Assembly (NCBI RefSeq): GCF_016889425.1
Contig: NZ_CP069513.1
Coordinates: forward strand, 2,410,944 to 2,474,943
Length of the DNA stretch: 64,000 bases
Direction: 5' to 3'
Source of the DNA: Corynebacterium amycolatum
Lineage (GTDB): Bacteria > Actinomycetota > Actinomycetes > Mycobacteriales > Mycobacteriaceae
Position 1 is the stretch's first letter. Each line of letters starts with the position of its first letter. Position numbers and translations under genes: made by a program. The notes below the pieces were generated by a model. It made no database searches and had not been told where the DNA came from. It saw only the letters and a program-made list of their open reading frames with translations. Shown piece by piece: positions 1 to 8,889 of this stretch.

Positions 1-776
1 ACGACAGCCCCGACAACAAGTGCAACGTTGGCTCCAGAGACGGCCGACAGATGTGAAAGCCCGGAAGCAGTCATCATGTCGCCGTCAGCGAGGGTGAAAC
101 CGCGCTCATCGCCGATGGCCATGGCGGGTATGAGGCGGTCGGGGCCAAAGGGGAGATTCTGCGCCGAGTCAAAGAGCTGCTGCCTCACGTCAGCGGCAAG
201 CCCCTGTGGTGGCGCAATGACCTCAACATCTCCGCGTAGATTCAGCTGGATTCCGCTGATGCAGGGTTTGCTGGCCGCACGTATACCGGCTGTGGATTCA
301 ACTACGGTGTCTCTCGTGACCGACAACAGTGACTCGTCGCCAAAAACCGTCACCTGCCCAGGAAGACCCTCGATGCGCGCCTTTGCACTCGCCCCGAATT
401 CGGTTGCTTTCGGCTCCGTGACCAGGCGCAACTGCACTTTCGCCATCCTGCCAATGTCGTGATGGAGCTCGTGGGCTCGGGCTCGCGCTATGCGGATTCG
501 CGTGGCTACCGCAACGCTCGCCACCGACACAGCTGGCACCAGGATAGTGGCGATCGCTCGCCAGCCGGATGTCACCGCGCCTCTTCCCCATCGCCACGAC
601 CACCGCTGCCACGCCCACGGCAGCACCACCGCAGTCACGATTGCGCACGGTGCCACAACTATCGCCCATTCTGGGCGCATGATCACTGCCACCGCAGTCG
701 CCCACGCCAACACCGCTGCTGGCACTAGCCGCACATCGAGCCCAGCACGAGCGCGCAGGTCAGACGGTGGCGACAT
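1..776 (-). CDS. comEC: ComEC/Rec2 DNA-uptake channel protein, N-terminal part (3' end outside window)
   Basis: Reading the minus strand from an ATG at 776 gives an open frame of about 258 codons that runs off the window edge. It starts MSPPSDLRAR, has two or three hydrophobic segments in the first 80 residues (a DUF4131-like region), a soluble region of about 140 residues, and then GLSHLSAVSGANVALV. That last motif is the family signature at the start of the Competence domain. The ATG lies inside the last codons of comEA, a 17-base overlap, so the two are translationally coupled. In competent bacteria ComEC forms the inner-membrane channel for single-stranded DNA. Competence has not been shown for most corynebacteria, so the activity here is inferred from family only. 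The C-terminal channel and metallo-beta-lactamase-like domains cannot be seen. Confidence 0.9.
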   Translation of the reverse strand, partial: MSPPSDLRARAGLDVRLVPAAVLAWATAVAVIMRPEWAIVVAPCAIVTAVVLPWAWQRWSWRWGRGAVTSGWRAIATILVPAVSVASVAVATRIRIARARAHELHHDIGRMAKVQLRLVTEPKATEFGASAKARIEGLPGQVTVFGDESLLSVTRDTVVESTAGIRAASKPCISGIQLNLRGDVEVIAPPQGLAADVRQQLFDSAQNLPFGPDRLIPAMAIGDERGFTLADGDMMTASGLSHLSAVSGANVALVVGAV

Positions 777-1593
777 CGCGCAGAGCCTCTACCTTCGCCG
801 GGCCGATTCCCGGAACCTCCTCAAGTGCGTCGATACTCGCAAAAGGCCCGTTCTTTTCTCGAAAGTCGATGATTTTGGACGCCGTTGCGGGGCCGATTCC
901 GGGCAATTCCTCCAACTGAGTAGCAGTAGCGGTGTTGATGTTGATCTGTCCGTCCGAGCCGCCCGGGCCAGCCCCGCCTGCAGCACCGGCGCCAGAACCG
1001 CCAGAAACATCGGCCCCGCCCTCCGCCGTCCCTGCTGGCAACGGCGCTGTCCCGACCACAATCTGTTGGCCATCAACCAACGGTGCCGCCAGGTTCACAC
1101 TGGCAGGATTAGCCTCCGGTAAAAGCCCACCCGCACGCTCAATTGCCTCCACCACCCGCGCGCCCGCTGGCACCTCCACCACGCCTGGATTCACGACCAA
1201 CCCCACCACCGACACAATCAACGGCCCCGCCTGTGCCTGAGCGTTAGTCTCCTTCCCCGGACCACCCGGCGTCTCCGCTGAGGTTTCGGTCGTCTCCGGT
1301 GTCGTCCCCGCGACAGCCGCGTCCTGCACCACTGGCATCTCTACCTGCGGCGACGACGGCCATAACACCGCCGCAATTGCTCCCAGGGCCAACACCGCAA
1401 TCACAATGCACGCGGCCATCGCCACCCGCGGCGTCACCACCGTCCGGCGCACGGAAAAGTCCACCGCCATGCGCTTGTCTTGATCAATCGGCTCCAGGTA
1501 GTCCGCCAGCCGATTCCGCAAATTCGTCACAATGCGCACACTAGCGCCCCGCCCCACACCGCACTCCCGCGAAAGCACCTGTCGAAGCGTCAT
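760..1593 (-). CDS. comEA: ComEA-type membrane-anchored DNA-binding protein (SLBB + helix-hairpin-helix)
   Basis: The protein has one hydrophobic segment at about residues 58-80, a Pro/Thr/Glu-rich linker, a SLBB-like region (PLIVSVVGLVVNPGVV..., about 125-180), a Gly/Ala-rich spacer and a C-terminal double helix-hairpin-helix (ELPGIGPATASKI and EVPGIGPAKVEAL). This is the normal ComEA order: a membrane anchor holding a duplex-DNA-binding HhH module outside the cell. It overlaps comEC by 17 bases. The start is uncertain: the ATG at 1593 has no Shine-Dalgarno and directly follows a terminator whose T-tract and DnaA-box-like sequence reach the start codon; GTG codons near residues 19 and 23 are alternatives. 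Family assignment is firm; involvement in DNA uptake in this organism is inference. Confidence 0.88.
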   Translation of the reverse strand: MTLRQVLSRECGVGRGASVRIVTNLRNRLADYLEPIDQDKRMAVDFSVRRTVVTPRVAMAACIVIAVLALGAIAAVLWPSSPQVEMPVVQDAAVAGTTPETTETSAETPGGPGKETNAQAQAGPLIVSVVGLVVNPGVVEVPAGARVVEAIERAGGLLPEANPASVNLAAPLVDGQQIVVGTAPLPAGTAEGGADVSGGSGAGAAGGAGPGGSDGQININTATATQLEELPGIGPATASKIIDFREKNGPFASIDALEEVPGIGPAKVEALRDVATV

Positions 1594-1601
1594 CTGTGGA
1601 T

Positions 1602-1634
1602 AAAAAATGACCTGTGGAGGTTATCCACAGGTCA
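1602..1634 (-). terminator. Intrinsic terminator of degV, containing a DnaA-box sequence
   Basis: On the minus strand an 11-bp perfect stem (1608-1618 with 1624-1634, 5-base loop) is followed by six T (1602-1607). The stem includes a perfect TTATCCACA (1621-1629, plus strand). A second perfect copy in the opposite orientation lies at 1595-1603, touching the comEA start codon. Confidence 0.85.
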
Positions 1635-1656
1635 CATCATCTGCTCAGTTCAGCCG

Positions 1657-3018
1657 CTATATCTTCGTCTCATCGCCGTCATCATCACGCTTGTCGCTTG
1701 ACGACGACTCCTGCGATTTCTCCCCTTCGTTGCCAAATACAGCTCCCTCGGGATCGGACTTATCGCGCAGCGCCAAATCAGAGATAGCCTTCGCCAGGCG
1801 CTCAGCTTTATCCAGGGCTGCTTGGCGGTTCTCACTCCACGTTGGCAATTTAGAAACAGCCGTGGTGAAAAGCGGAATTCCCTGTTCATTAGTCACGACT
1901 GTGCGATGGATACGCTTATTGCGGTTGCGACTAGCCGCCGGATTCTCAACTACCTTCACCACAGCCTGATCGGTGATTGGTTCATCCGAGTCAGTGGTAT
2001 CAGCAGTTTCAGCTGAACCAACGGAGCCATCCGCCCCTTCCATGTCAGCAGAGTCACCGGAATTGCCTATGTTCCCGGAATCATCTTCCACCGCGTCGGT
2101 AACCTCAGCTTCAACAGCAGCCGCGTCACTCTCCTCCACACTGTGGAGCAGCGCAGTTACTCCCATCTCTGCTTCAAAATCCATGGCATCCGAATCGATC
2201 GAGCCACCGGAAACCATGCCAACTGCATAGGCTCCCTGCCCGACATGAGCAGCAAGCGACTCCGGCAAATCCAGGATTCTAAACCGGGTATCGTCGGGTA
2301 GCTCTTCGGCAAGCATGGCCTGGAGCTCGTGGACGTCGTCAAGCGCGTCGGAATGATGCAGCAATACTGCAGGCGGACGGTTCGTCGATGACGCAGACCG
2401 CACCATCTTCGTGGCAAAATCCACCATCCGCTGCTTGACCTTCGCTTCTGTGCGGCACTTGGCGACGAGTGCCAGTGAGCCATCTTTAATGCCGACGATG
2501 GGCTTGATAGCGAGAGCCGTAGAGAGCATCGCTTGGCCCGCGGAGATGCGACCACCACGGCGCAGCGAATCAAGCTTTGGTACAAACAACCAGAGTCGAT
2601 AGCGCTGCAGCACATCACGGGCTACATCGGCCACCTCATCACGACTGGCCCCGGCCCTCGCTGCCTTAGCTGCCGCGATGGCAGCGGCACCGACTCCAGC
2701 CCCTACGGTGTCGGTGTCGATAACGGTCACGCGGTCCAGTGCACCAGCAGCGGTGACAGCATTAGACCAGGTCGCGGACATTCCTTTGCCAAGATGCAGG
2801 GCAACAACGCCAGCGTCAGAGCCGTCCTGGTTGGAGCGTTCCAGCGCACGCGCATACGCGGCGCACAGCTTCAGCGGACTGACTGCCGACGTGGTGACGG
2901 CGTCTTCATTGATGTCATGGCCGATGGGAACCACGGTGATATCGAGCTTGCGGGCAACCTCGGGCATCAGGCACGCGGTGTCATCGACAACAATGCGAAC
3001 GCGACCGTCACCGGGCAT
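1657..3018 (-). CDS. DegV family fatty-acid-binding protein with long acidic C-terminal extension
   Basis: The N-terminal 290 residues are a DegV (EDD-fold) domain: VRIVVDDTACL at the start, a VTVIDTDTVGAG strand, and SLRRGGRISAGQAML followed by LAIKPIVGIKDG, the usual lipid-pocket region. Family members bind a fatty acid and in several bacteria serve fatty-acid kinase as FakB; no FakA partner is visible here. The last 160 residues are unusual: Glu/Asp/Ser/Ala-rich, then a short basic segment, then another acidic tail, part of which is encoded by a copy of the dispersed motif. I chose the ATG at 3018, preceded by an AGGGGG Shine-Dalgarno and overlapping the upstream gene by 11 bases, over an ATG 21 codons earlier. 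A terminator follows at once. Confidence 0.85.
   Translation of the reverse strand: MPGDGRVRIVVDDTACLMPEVARKLDITVVPIGHDINEDAVTTSAVSPLKLCAAYARALERSNQDGSDAGVVALHLGKGMSATWSNAVTAAGALDRVTVIDTDTVGAGVGAAAIAAAKAARAGASRDEVADVARDVLQRYRLWLFVPKLDSLRRGGRISAGQAMLSTALAIKPIVGIKDGSLALVAKCRTEAKVKQRMVDFATKMVRSASSTNRPPAVLLHHSDALDDVHELQAMLAEELPDDTRFRILDLPESLAAHVGQGAYAVGMVSGGSIDSDAMDFEAEMGVTALLHSVEESDAAAVEAEVTDAVEDDSGNIGNSGDSADMEGADGSVGSAETADTTDSDEPITDQAVVKVVENPAASRNRNKRIHRTVVTNEQGIPLFTTAVSKLPTWSENRQAALDKAERLAKAISDLALRDKSDPEGAVFGNEGEKSQESSSSDKRDDDGDETKI
1696..1715 (+). repeat. Extended copy of the dispersed GCTTNACGACG motif
   Basis: GCTTGACGACG followed by ACTCCTGCG. It lies in the 3' end of degV, where the minus strand encodes a QESSSSD stretch of the acidic tail. 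Confidence 0.8.
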
Positions 3019-3715
3019 GGCGGCCCCCTGAAGAATCAGAAACCTGCGACTCCCGCGCGCGAACCTTCGCATTAAAAGCATTCAAGTACCAAGAGGTCTC
3101 ACCATTGACGCGCGTGCGTTGCTCCATTTCAACCCACGCAGTGTTGCCCAGGCCGTTAAACGTGCTGAAATAGTCGCGCGGCAGCTGCAGCAGGGCTGCG
3201 GTAGCGGCAGCAATGGCACCACCGTGGGACACGAGCACAAAGGTGTCCGACTCCCAATCGGGGTTAGCTGCTAGCTCAGCAATGACTGCCAGCATTCGGT
3301 TGGAGACCTCAAAGCGGGTCTCGCCGCCCTTGGGTGCCCAGTTGAGGTTATGACGCCAGTGGTCACGCATACCGGGAAACGCGGAGTCAATCTCGTCATA
3401 GGTGCGCTCTTGCCATTCACCGAGGTTGGTCTCACGCAGGCGCTTATCAAAACTCAACTCTGCGCCGGTGGCCTCAGCTAGCGCGCGGGCGGTGTCAGCT
3501 GCCCGGGTCAGGTCGGAGGACACGATTTTTGTGATTCGCGGTTCAGCCTCCGCCAGGTACTGCGCCGCAGTACGGGCTTGCTCGCGGCCAACGTCGGAAA
3601 GCTGCGTGTCCAGCTGTCCCTGAATGCGACCGGTAGCGTTATACGACGTCTGCCCGTGCCGCAGCATAATCAGGCGACGTCGAGCGGCAACATGTGCCTC
3701 GCGTGAGCCCGCCAC
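3008..3715 (-). CDS. Histidine phosphatase (phosphoglycerate mutase-like) family protein
   Basis: The family signature LRHGQTSYNATGRIQG holds the catalytic His and Arg. The second conserved His is in VLVSHGGAIAA, and the acid residue is in LRETNLGEWQ. At 235 residues the size fits small histidine phosphatases such as the gpm2/acid-phosphatase-like proteins always found between rsfS and degV in corynebacteria and mycobacteria. Substrate is unknown; mycobacterial relatives include glucosyl-3-phosphoglycerate phosphatase. The GTG at 3715, two bases after the rsfS stop, is the likely start; a longer upstream frame exists but is Arg-rich and overlaps rsfS completely. It overlaps degV by 11 bases, so rsfS, this gene and degV form an operon. 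Confidence 0.82.
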   Translation of the reverse strand: MAGSREAHVAARRRLIMLRHGQTSYNATGRIQGQLDTQLSDVGREQARTAAQYLAEAEPRITKIVSSDLTRAADTARALAEATGAELSFDKRLRETNLGEWQERTYDEIDSAFPGMRDHWRHNLNWAPKGGETRFEVSNRMLAVIAELAANPDWESDTFVLVSHGGAIAAATAALLQLPRDYFSTFNGLGNTAWVEMEQRTRVNGETSWYLNAFNAKVRARESQVSDSSGGRHAR

Positions 3716-3717
3716 AG

Positions 3718-4176
3718 TTAAAACTCGTCCGTGTCCGGGTTTTCGGCAGCCAGCGGAATCTCGTCGATGGAACGAGCATGGCGGGCGAAATCTTCGCCGT
3801 CCTCGTTGCTCGGCTGCTCGACGCCTTCGACCTCGATGCGCGGGCAGTCGCGCCACAGTCGATCCAGGCCGTAGAAGTCGCGTTCTTCACTGCGGAAGAC
3901 ATGCACGACAATGTCGCCGTAATCCAGCAGCGCCCAACGTCCCTCACGGACACCTTCGCGGCGAACCGGCTTTGCGCCGAGGTCACGCAGATCGTCCTCA
4001 ATTTCGTCGACGATTGCGGCAACCAGACGCTCATTGTCAGCACTGACCAGGACGAATGCGTCCGTAATCACCACTGGGCCAGAGACATCGAGAACAACGA
4101 CGTCCTCACCCTTTTTGCTATCGGCGGCCTTAGCCGCGGCGGTCGCCAGCTCAATGGCGCGTGGTTGTGCAGTCAC
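3718..4176 (-). CDS. rsfS: Ribosome silencing factor RsfS
   Basis: 152 residues of the RsfS/Iojap family. Recognisable are VVVLDVSGPVVITDAFVL near the N-terminus and GRWALLDYGDIVVHVFRSEERDFYGLDRLW, the uL14-facing surface. RsfS binds uL14 on the 50S subunit and blocks subunit joining in starvation or stationary phase. The start is a GTG with AAGGAG about 12 bases upstream. The nadD-rsfS order is near universal in bacteria; here they are 89 bases apart. The last 30 residues are acidic and poorly conserved. Confidence 0.95.
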   Translation of the reverse strand: MTAQPRAIELATAAAKAADSKKGEDVVVLDVSGPVVITDAFVLVSADNERLVAAIVDEIEDDLRDLGAKPVRREGVREGRWALLDYGDIVVHVFRSEERDFYGLDRLWRDCPRIEVEGVEQPSNEDGEDFARHARSIDEIPLAAENPDTDEF

Positions 4177-4265
4177 GAAAGACTTCAGCTCCTTGTGATT
4201 AAAAAAGTCGTGAAAAACAGCGTTTGTACTTGTAACTTACCGTCTCAGCGGGATTTTGCTAACTT

Positions 4266-5045
4266 TCAGTCGTCGGTATCGGACTTCGCATCCACCGATG
4301 CCGCATCCACCGGCGCCGTGTCCTCGGAGGTCGAGTTCACCGATGCGGGGCCCACAGAGCCAACTGTGCCCTCAGCAGACTGGTACAGACCACGCTTAGC
4401 GATGTACTGGACCACGCCATCCGGCACCAAGTACCACACAGGGCGTCCTGCCTCCGCCCGCTTTCGACAGTCGGTGGAAGAAATAGCCATCGCGGGAATC
4501 TCGATGAGGTGTAACCGCGAGGCGTCAATCCCCTCCAGGTCCTCTGCACGCAGGTGAACTCCTGGGCGAGTGACGCCGACGAACGTTGCTGCGTCGAACA
4601 TCTCCTCCCAGTCCCGCCACGTCATAATCTTCTGCAGCGCATCGGCACCGGTAATGAAGAACAGATCCGCGTCGGGATAGATGACCTTCAAATCCCGCAG
4701 CGTATCGACGGTATAGGTCGCACCCGGCCGGTCAATATCAACCCGCGAGACCGAAAACTGCGGGTTTGACGCGGTGGCAATGACCGTCATCAGGTAGCGA
4801 TCTTCGCTGTGAGAGACCTTTCGGCCGCGCTTTTGCCACGGTTCACCCGTGGGCACGAAAAGCACAAAGTCGAGGTCAAAACGATCTGCCACCTCGCTGG
4901 CGGCAACCAGGTGACCATTGTGGATGGGATCAAAAGTGCCCCCCATCACGCCAATGCGCTGCCGCGGCGCTTCCGCCGACTTTGCTGTCAACGCGGCATG
5001 TACTCGCGACCGCACACTTTTCTTGCGCTTAATCATGACTGGCAC
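4266..5045 (-). CDS. nadD: Nicotinate-nucleotide adenylyltransferase
   Basis: NadD adenylates nicotinate mononucleotide in NAD synthesis. The nucleotidyltransferase [12 protein letters not shown] motif is at about residues 35-46, and the second conserved motif is ISSTDCRKR. The rest fits the family ([18 protein letters not shown]). Two features are odd. There is a 28-residue basic leader before the catalytic fold, and a C-terminal tail of about 35 residues built of Ser/Val/Asp/Ala repeats ([28 protein letters not shown]) that has no counterpart in typical NadD. The start may be the GTG at 5045 or the ATG three codons later (5036). It is followed by rsfS. Confidence 0.95.
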   Translation of the reverse strand: MPVMIKRKKSVRSRVHAALTAKSAEAPRQRIGVMGGTFDPIHNGHLVAASEVADRFDLDFVLFVPTGEPWQKRGRKVSHSEDRYLMTVIATASNPQFSVSRVDIDRPGATYTVDTLRDLKVIYPDADLFFITGADALQKIMTWRDWEEMFDAATFVGVTRPGVHLRAEDLEGIDASRLHLIEIPAMAISSTDCRKRAEAGRPVWYLVPDGVVQYIAKRGLYQSAEGTVGSVGPASVNSTSEDTAPVDAASVDAKSDTDD

Positions 5046-5057
5046 TTTACCTGGGCA

Positions 5058-6401
5058 CTACGGACGAGTCTGTCCACGACCAGCCAGAACCCACTTGCTG
5101 CTGGTCAACTCCGGCAGCCCCATCGGGCCACGGGCGTGCAGCTTCTGAGTGGAAATACCAATCTCTGCGCCGAAACCATACTGCTCACCATCGGTGAACG
5201 CAGTGGAGGCATTGACGCTGACGGCGGCGGCATCAACGCGGTCGACGAACTCCTGGCACACTCCCCAGTCACGTGCAGAGATAGCTTCCGTGTGTCCCGA
5301 GGAGTACTCAGTGATGTGATCCGTCGCGGCCACCACACCGTCGACAATGCGCGCGGCAATGTCTAGCGAGAGGTACTCATCCGACCAGTCTTCCGCCGTC
5401 GCAGGAATAACCTCACCAGTCCACCCAGAGGCCGCCAGGTTATCGACATCGCCGTGGACCGCAACCCCCGCGTCGGCAAGCGCGTCCAAAATGCGCACCT
5501 GATCCTGCGTGGACAACGCCGAGTCAATGAGAACCGTTTCAGTAGCGTTACAGACGCTCGGACGGCGGGTCTTGCCGTTAATCATCAGCGCAATCGCCTC
5601 GTCAACGTCGGCGGAGGCATCGATGTAGATGTGGCAGTTACCGGTACCGGTCTCGATGGTCGGCACCGTTGCCTTCGTCACAACGGCCTCAATCAAACCG
5701 GCACCGCCGCGCGGAATCACCACGTCAACCAGGCCGCGAGCTGTGATGAGATCCTGCACTGAATCGTGGGTCTCACACGGCAGCAGCTGGACAAGGTCCT
5801 CCGGCGCATCGTGGTTGGCCAGCACCTCACGCAAAACCGCGACCAGCTGCGTGTTGGAATGGACAGCGGACTTGGAGCCGCGCAGCAAGGCCACGTTGCC
5901 CGACTTCAGCGCCAGACCAAACGCATCGACAGTAACGTTCGGGCGAGCCTCGTAGACCATGCCCATCACACCCAGCGGGACGCTGACCTGGGAGAGCTTA
6001 ATGCCGTTGGGAAGAGTGCTTCCGCGCAGCACCTCGCCTACCGGATCCGGCAGAGCCGCAACCTGACGAAGCCCACCGGCAATACCCTCAACACGATCGG
6101 CGTCAAGACGCAGGCGATCCAGCAGGGAGTCACTAAAACCACGGGTCTTACCGGCCTCGATGTCCTTGGCATTGGCCACCAGAATCTCTTCAGTACGGGC
6201 AACCAGCGCGTCTGCTGCGGCCAGCAGGAGCTCGTTCTTGCGTGCCGACGTAAAGCGCGACAGCTCTCCCGCGACAGCCTTGGCACGCTGTGCCTTATCT
6301 AAAACCTCGGCGCGCTCAGCAGCACGCTCCGGGCTAAGAGCCGAATCCTCGGCAATGCCCTGTTGATTGGTGTTAGCAGTTTCGTTCGTTTGAGCAGTCA
6401 T
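5058..6401 (-). CDS. proA: Glutamate-5-semialdehyde dehydrogenase (gamma-glutamyl phosphate reductase)
   Basis: Second step of proline synthesis: NADPH-dependent reduction of glutamyl-5-phosphate. The 447-residue protein carries the family blocks [45 protein letters not shown] and the catalytic Cys region [15 protein letters not shown] place the start at the ATG at 6401: TATGCT lies 7 bases before it, which suggests a leaderless transcript. An ATG four codons upstream is the alternative. The gene begins only 14 bases after the stop of the small membrane protein at 6416-6568. ProB is about 1 kb upstream on the same strand, separated by the sortase pair. Confidence 0.95.
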   Translation of the reverse strand: MTAQTNETANTNQQGIAEDSALSPERAAERAEVLDKAQRAKAVAGELSRFTSARKNELLLAAADALVARTEEILVANAKDIEAGKTRGFSDSLLDRLRLDADRVEGIAGGLRQVAALPDPVGEVLRGSTLPNGIKLSQVSVPLGVMGMVYEARPNVTVDAFGLALKSGNVALLRGSKSAVHSNTQLVAVLREVLANHDAPEDLVQLLPCETHDSVQDLITARGLVDVVIPRGGAGLIEAVVTKATVPTIETGTGNCHIYIDASADVDEAIALMINGKTRRPSVCNATETVLIDSALSTQDQVRILDALADAGVAVHGDVDNLAASGWTGEVIPATAEDWSDEYLSLDIAARIVDGVVAATDHITEYSSGHTEAISARDWGVCQEFVDRVDAAAVSVNASTAFTDGEQYGFGAEIGISTQKLHARGPMGLPELTSSKWVLAGRGQTRP

Positions 6402-6415
6402 GCCTACCAGCATAA

Positions 6416-6568
6416 CTAGAGTGAGACATCATTTGAGGGAATTAGCTCAGCAGCCCAAGGAAAGATGTAATTCATCAACAGCAGGAACACGATGACGGCA
6501 ATCACGATGGTGATGATCGCTTTCACCCACCACGGCCCTGGCAGGGATCGCCAAAAAGCTGCGTACAT
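6416..6568 (-). CDS. Small single-span membrane protein, 50 residues
   Basis: The minus strand has an ATG at 6568 directly abutting the TAG of the sortase gene and a 50-codon frame ending in TAG. The product begins [17 protein letters not shown], has one clear transmembrane helix (about residues 18-33, [16 protein letters not shown]), and ends [16 protein letters not shown] know similar short proteins with a LPGPWWVK start and a FPW...NDV end next to class E sortases in other actinobacteria, from memory and not searched. Adjacency to the sortase implies co-translation and possibly a shared job at the membrane. Function unknown. Confidence 0.8.
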   Translation of the reverse strand: MYAAFWRSLPGPWWVKAIITIVIAVIVFLLLMNYIFPWAAELIPSNDVSL

Positions 6569-7282
6569 CTAGTTGACCTCCTTGGTCTCAACACCGGCGA
6601 GAACCGCGTGAATAATGAGCCGATGAGTGTTGTCCCACTGCGGATGGCAGGTAGTCAGCGTAAGTAGAGTGGCGTCACCGACCGGATTGAGGACATCGGC
6701 CCGGTCCGGAGTGACAATGTGCTGGCCGGGAATCTCGGGGACGTTAGTTCCTTCTGGCACGCAGTCGAAGCTTTCCCCTGCGCCAGCCATACCGTCGACC
6801 GGCAATACCTTGTAGCGGTAAATAGCATCACGCGTCTCTACGGTGATGTCATCGCACGTCTGCAGGCGGTCAATGTTGTCAAAGGGAGCTCCGTGGCCAT
6901 CACGGTGAGCGGCGTAAGAGCTGTTGCCCACCTGCCCCGGCAGGGCTGTGCCCGGATAATGGCCGGGGCCACTGCGCAAAACTTCCTGGGAGACACCTTC
7001 AAATACGACAAAATCGCTAAAACCGGCCTTCGGAGCGGAAATCAACGCCACCGCGGAGCCAGGCATCCAGGAGCCCTCAACAGCTGGCTCCGTGCCTTCT
7101 GGCGCCGGAGCTGGAGCCGACGCCGGTGTGGACCATGCCTGCTGCAGCTCATCACGAGCCTGCTGCTGAGCTTTCCCGGTCTCAAGACCAGACCAGTACA
7201 GCAGATAAAAGGCGAAGAGCGCCACCAGCACTCCAGCTGTCAAGAGCAACTCGCCGATGACGCCAATAATCTTCGATAACAC
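6569..7282 (-). CDS. Class E sortase
   Basis: A 237-residue cysteine transpeptidase with an N-terminal membrane anchor (about residues 5-30) and a sortase barrel. The catalytic His is in SYAAHRDGHGAPFDNID, the catalytic Cys in LTLTTCHPQWDN, and the Arg follows in HRLIIHA. The TLTTC-HP form and the spacing are those of actinobacterial class E sortases, which anchor surface proteins by a LAXTG-type signal. No sortase substrate is encoded nearby. The start is a GTG with CATAAT 7 bases upstream, consistent with a leaderless message. The 159 bases to proB carry three imperfect GCCAGTC repeats (about 7325-7365) and no gene. Confidence 0.88.
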   Translation of the reverse strand: MLSKIIGVIGELLLTAGVLVALFAFYLLYWSGLETGKAQQQARDELQQAWSTPASAPAPAPEGTEPAVEGSWMPGSAVALISAPKAGFSDFVVFEGVSQEVLRSGPGHYPGTALPGQVGNSSYAAHRDGHGAPFDNIDRLQTCDDITVETRDAIYRYKVLPVDGMAGAGESFDCVPEGTNVPEIPGQHIVTPDRADVLNPVGDATLLTLTTCHPQWDNTHRLIIHAVLAGVETKEVN

Positions 7283-7441
7283 ACTTAGGATTATGCCCGA
7301 AAGTTCCTCACCCAGGCAGTCTGCACTCAGCCAGTCCTCCCCCAGCCAGTCCGCACTCGGCCAGTCTTTGCCGAGGCACCTCTATCCGGGCGCGCCGAGG
7401 TATGCGTCTTTAAGCGCTGCAGCTCTCAGCGCAACACCCTC

Positions 7442-8791
7442 CTAAGCGCGGGAAGCGAAATCCGACAGGTAGTCGGCATGGACGACAGGCTTCTGCATGT
7501 CATTCGGCAATTCTTCGGTGTGGTAGCCGATCATGCCCAGCAGTTCCTCGGAGTCATAATTGACCTCGCCGCGACCGATGACCTCACCACCAGGACCGAT
7601 TAGATCGACGATGTCACCAGCGGAGAACTCGCCGTCAACCGAGGTAATACCGACCGGGAGCAGCGACTTACGCATGCGGGTTACGGCGTCGACCGCACCG
7701 GCGTCCAGGCGAAGCAGCCCCGAGCTGTCCGCTGCGTAGAGCATCCAGAACTTCCAGGCGCTCAGGCGGTTGTCCTTCGCGGCGAAAGCGGTTCCCACAT
7801 CTGCTTGGTCCAGTGCTCGCTCAATGTTGGACGCCGAAGTCAGCAACACCGGCACACCCGCACGCGAAGCCAGACGTGCGGCAGAGACCTTCGAGGCCAT
7901 ACCACCGGTGCCCAGCGCACCGCCGTCACCAGCGATAACACCACGCAAGTCGTTACCGCTGCGCACCTCCGGCACAAAGGTTGCACCTGGATCGGCCGGG
8001 TTGCGGTCGTAGAGGCCGTCGACGTCGGAAAGCAGAATCAATGCATCGCAGTACGCCAGGTGACTGACCAGCGCGGCGAGGCGGTCGTTGTCGCCGAAGC
8101 GGAACTCCGAGGTCGCGACCGTGTCGTTTTCGTTGACAATTGGCACCGCGCCCAGCTGGCGCAGGCGGTCGATAGTGCGCTGGGCGTTGCGAGCACGCGA
8201 ACGCACACCTGCATCGTCCGAGGTCAAAAGCACCTGTGCAGAAGTGCGACCATACCGCAGGAAGGAGCGTCCCCACTCCTGTGCCAGGCGCACCTGCCCC
8301 ACAGCCGCAGCCGCCTGCTTGGTCGCTAAATCAGTGGGACGCGAAGTCAGCCCCAGCGGCCCCATTCCGGATGCCACCGCACCGGAGGACACAACGATGA
8401 CATCGCTAATGCCCATACGCTTCTCCAAAGCATCGGCGATGAAGTCGATGCGCTCGGGATCGGTACGACCGTCAGATCCGGTCAACGAGGAAGAACCAAT
8501 CTTCACCACGACACGCTTCGCGGTCCGAATTGCCTCACGAGTCTCGGAATCGAAACCGCCTTTGGTTCCCGGAGATAAATTCTCAGTCGCCTTTTCAATC
8601 TCAGCGACGGTGGACTCGGAATTGTCGTGAAGCAGCTCGTCGACCTCCTCACGGGAAATCGGCGCGTCCGATTCAGACTTCGGCGCGGTAGCTACCGGGG
8701 CATCTAATACATCTGCTCCAGTGACGTCAACATCGTTGGCAACGGTGTCGGAAGGGATAACTGACTCACTCATTTCACTGATGGAAAACAT
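7442..8791 (-). CDS. proB: Glutamate 5-kinase with unusual N-terminal extension
   Basis: ProB phosphorylates glutamate in the first step of proline synthesis. The amino-acid-kinase domain starts at about residue 90 ([12 protein letters not shown]) and includes [23 protein letters not shown] and the FGDNDRLAA loop. A C-terminal PUA domain ([22 protein letters not shown]...) follows. Compared with the usual start, there are about 85 extra residues rich in Asp, Ser, Glu and Val. The extension is in frame with several possible starts (ATG at 8791, ATG six codons later), so part of it may be untranslated. A 14-bp palindrome lies 29 bases upstream. Confidence 0.93.
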   Translation of the reverse strand: MFSISEMSESVIPSDTVANDVDVTGADVLDAPVATAPKSESDAPISREEVDELLHDNSESTVAEIEKATENLSPGTKGGFDSETREAIRTAKRVVVKIGSSSLTGSDGRTDPERIDFIADALEKRMGISDVIVVSSGAVASGMGPLGLTSRPTDLATKQAAAAVGQVRLAQEWGRSFLRYGRTSAQVLLTSDDAGVRSRARNAQRTIDRLRQLGAVPIVNENDTVATSEFRFGDNDRLAALVSHLAYCDALILLSDVDGLYDRNPADPGATFVPEVRSGNDLRGVIAGDGGALGTGGMASKVSAARLASRAGVPVLLTSASNIERALDQADVGTAFAAKDNRLSAWKFWMLYAADSSGLLRLDAGAVDAVTRMRKSLLPVGITSVDGEFSAGDIVDLIGPGGEVIGRGEVNYDSEELLGMIGYHTEELPNDMQKPVVHADYLSDFASRA

Positions 8792-8819
8792 GACGGTCTC
8801 ATTTAATTCTGACCATATA

Positions 8820-8833
8820 ATTGTTTAAACAAT
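8820..8833. promoter_or_regulatory. Perfect 14-bp AT-rich palindrome upstream of proB
   Basis: ATTGTTTAAACAAT lies in the 98-bp proB-obgE gap, within reach of a proB promoter (TATATG follows directly on the minus strand). It has the form of an operator for a dimeric regulator; no regulator is assigned. Confidence 0.5.
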
Positions 8834-8889
8834 CAATGGCAAAATGCAAGTTTGAAGTCTTCGCTTGCCGACGACGCTGGCGCCCGCGC

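Noticed and set aside
1595..1634. A chromosomal replication origin, because of two perfect DnaA boxes
   Set aside because: Only two boxes, no AT-rich unwinding region, and no dnaA or dnaN nearby; the structure is fully explained as the degV terminator.
3716..3856. An N-terminal extension of the phosphoglycerate-mutase-like protein
   Set aside because: The extra codons are Arg-rich antiframe of rsfS; the GTG two bases after the rsfS stop gives a normal-length protein.
8872..8886. An additional motif copy in the proB-obgE gap
   Set aside because: GCTTGCCGACGACG has three extra bases between the two halves; it is not counted.
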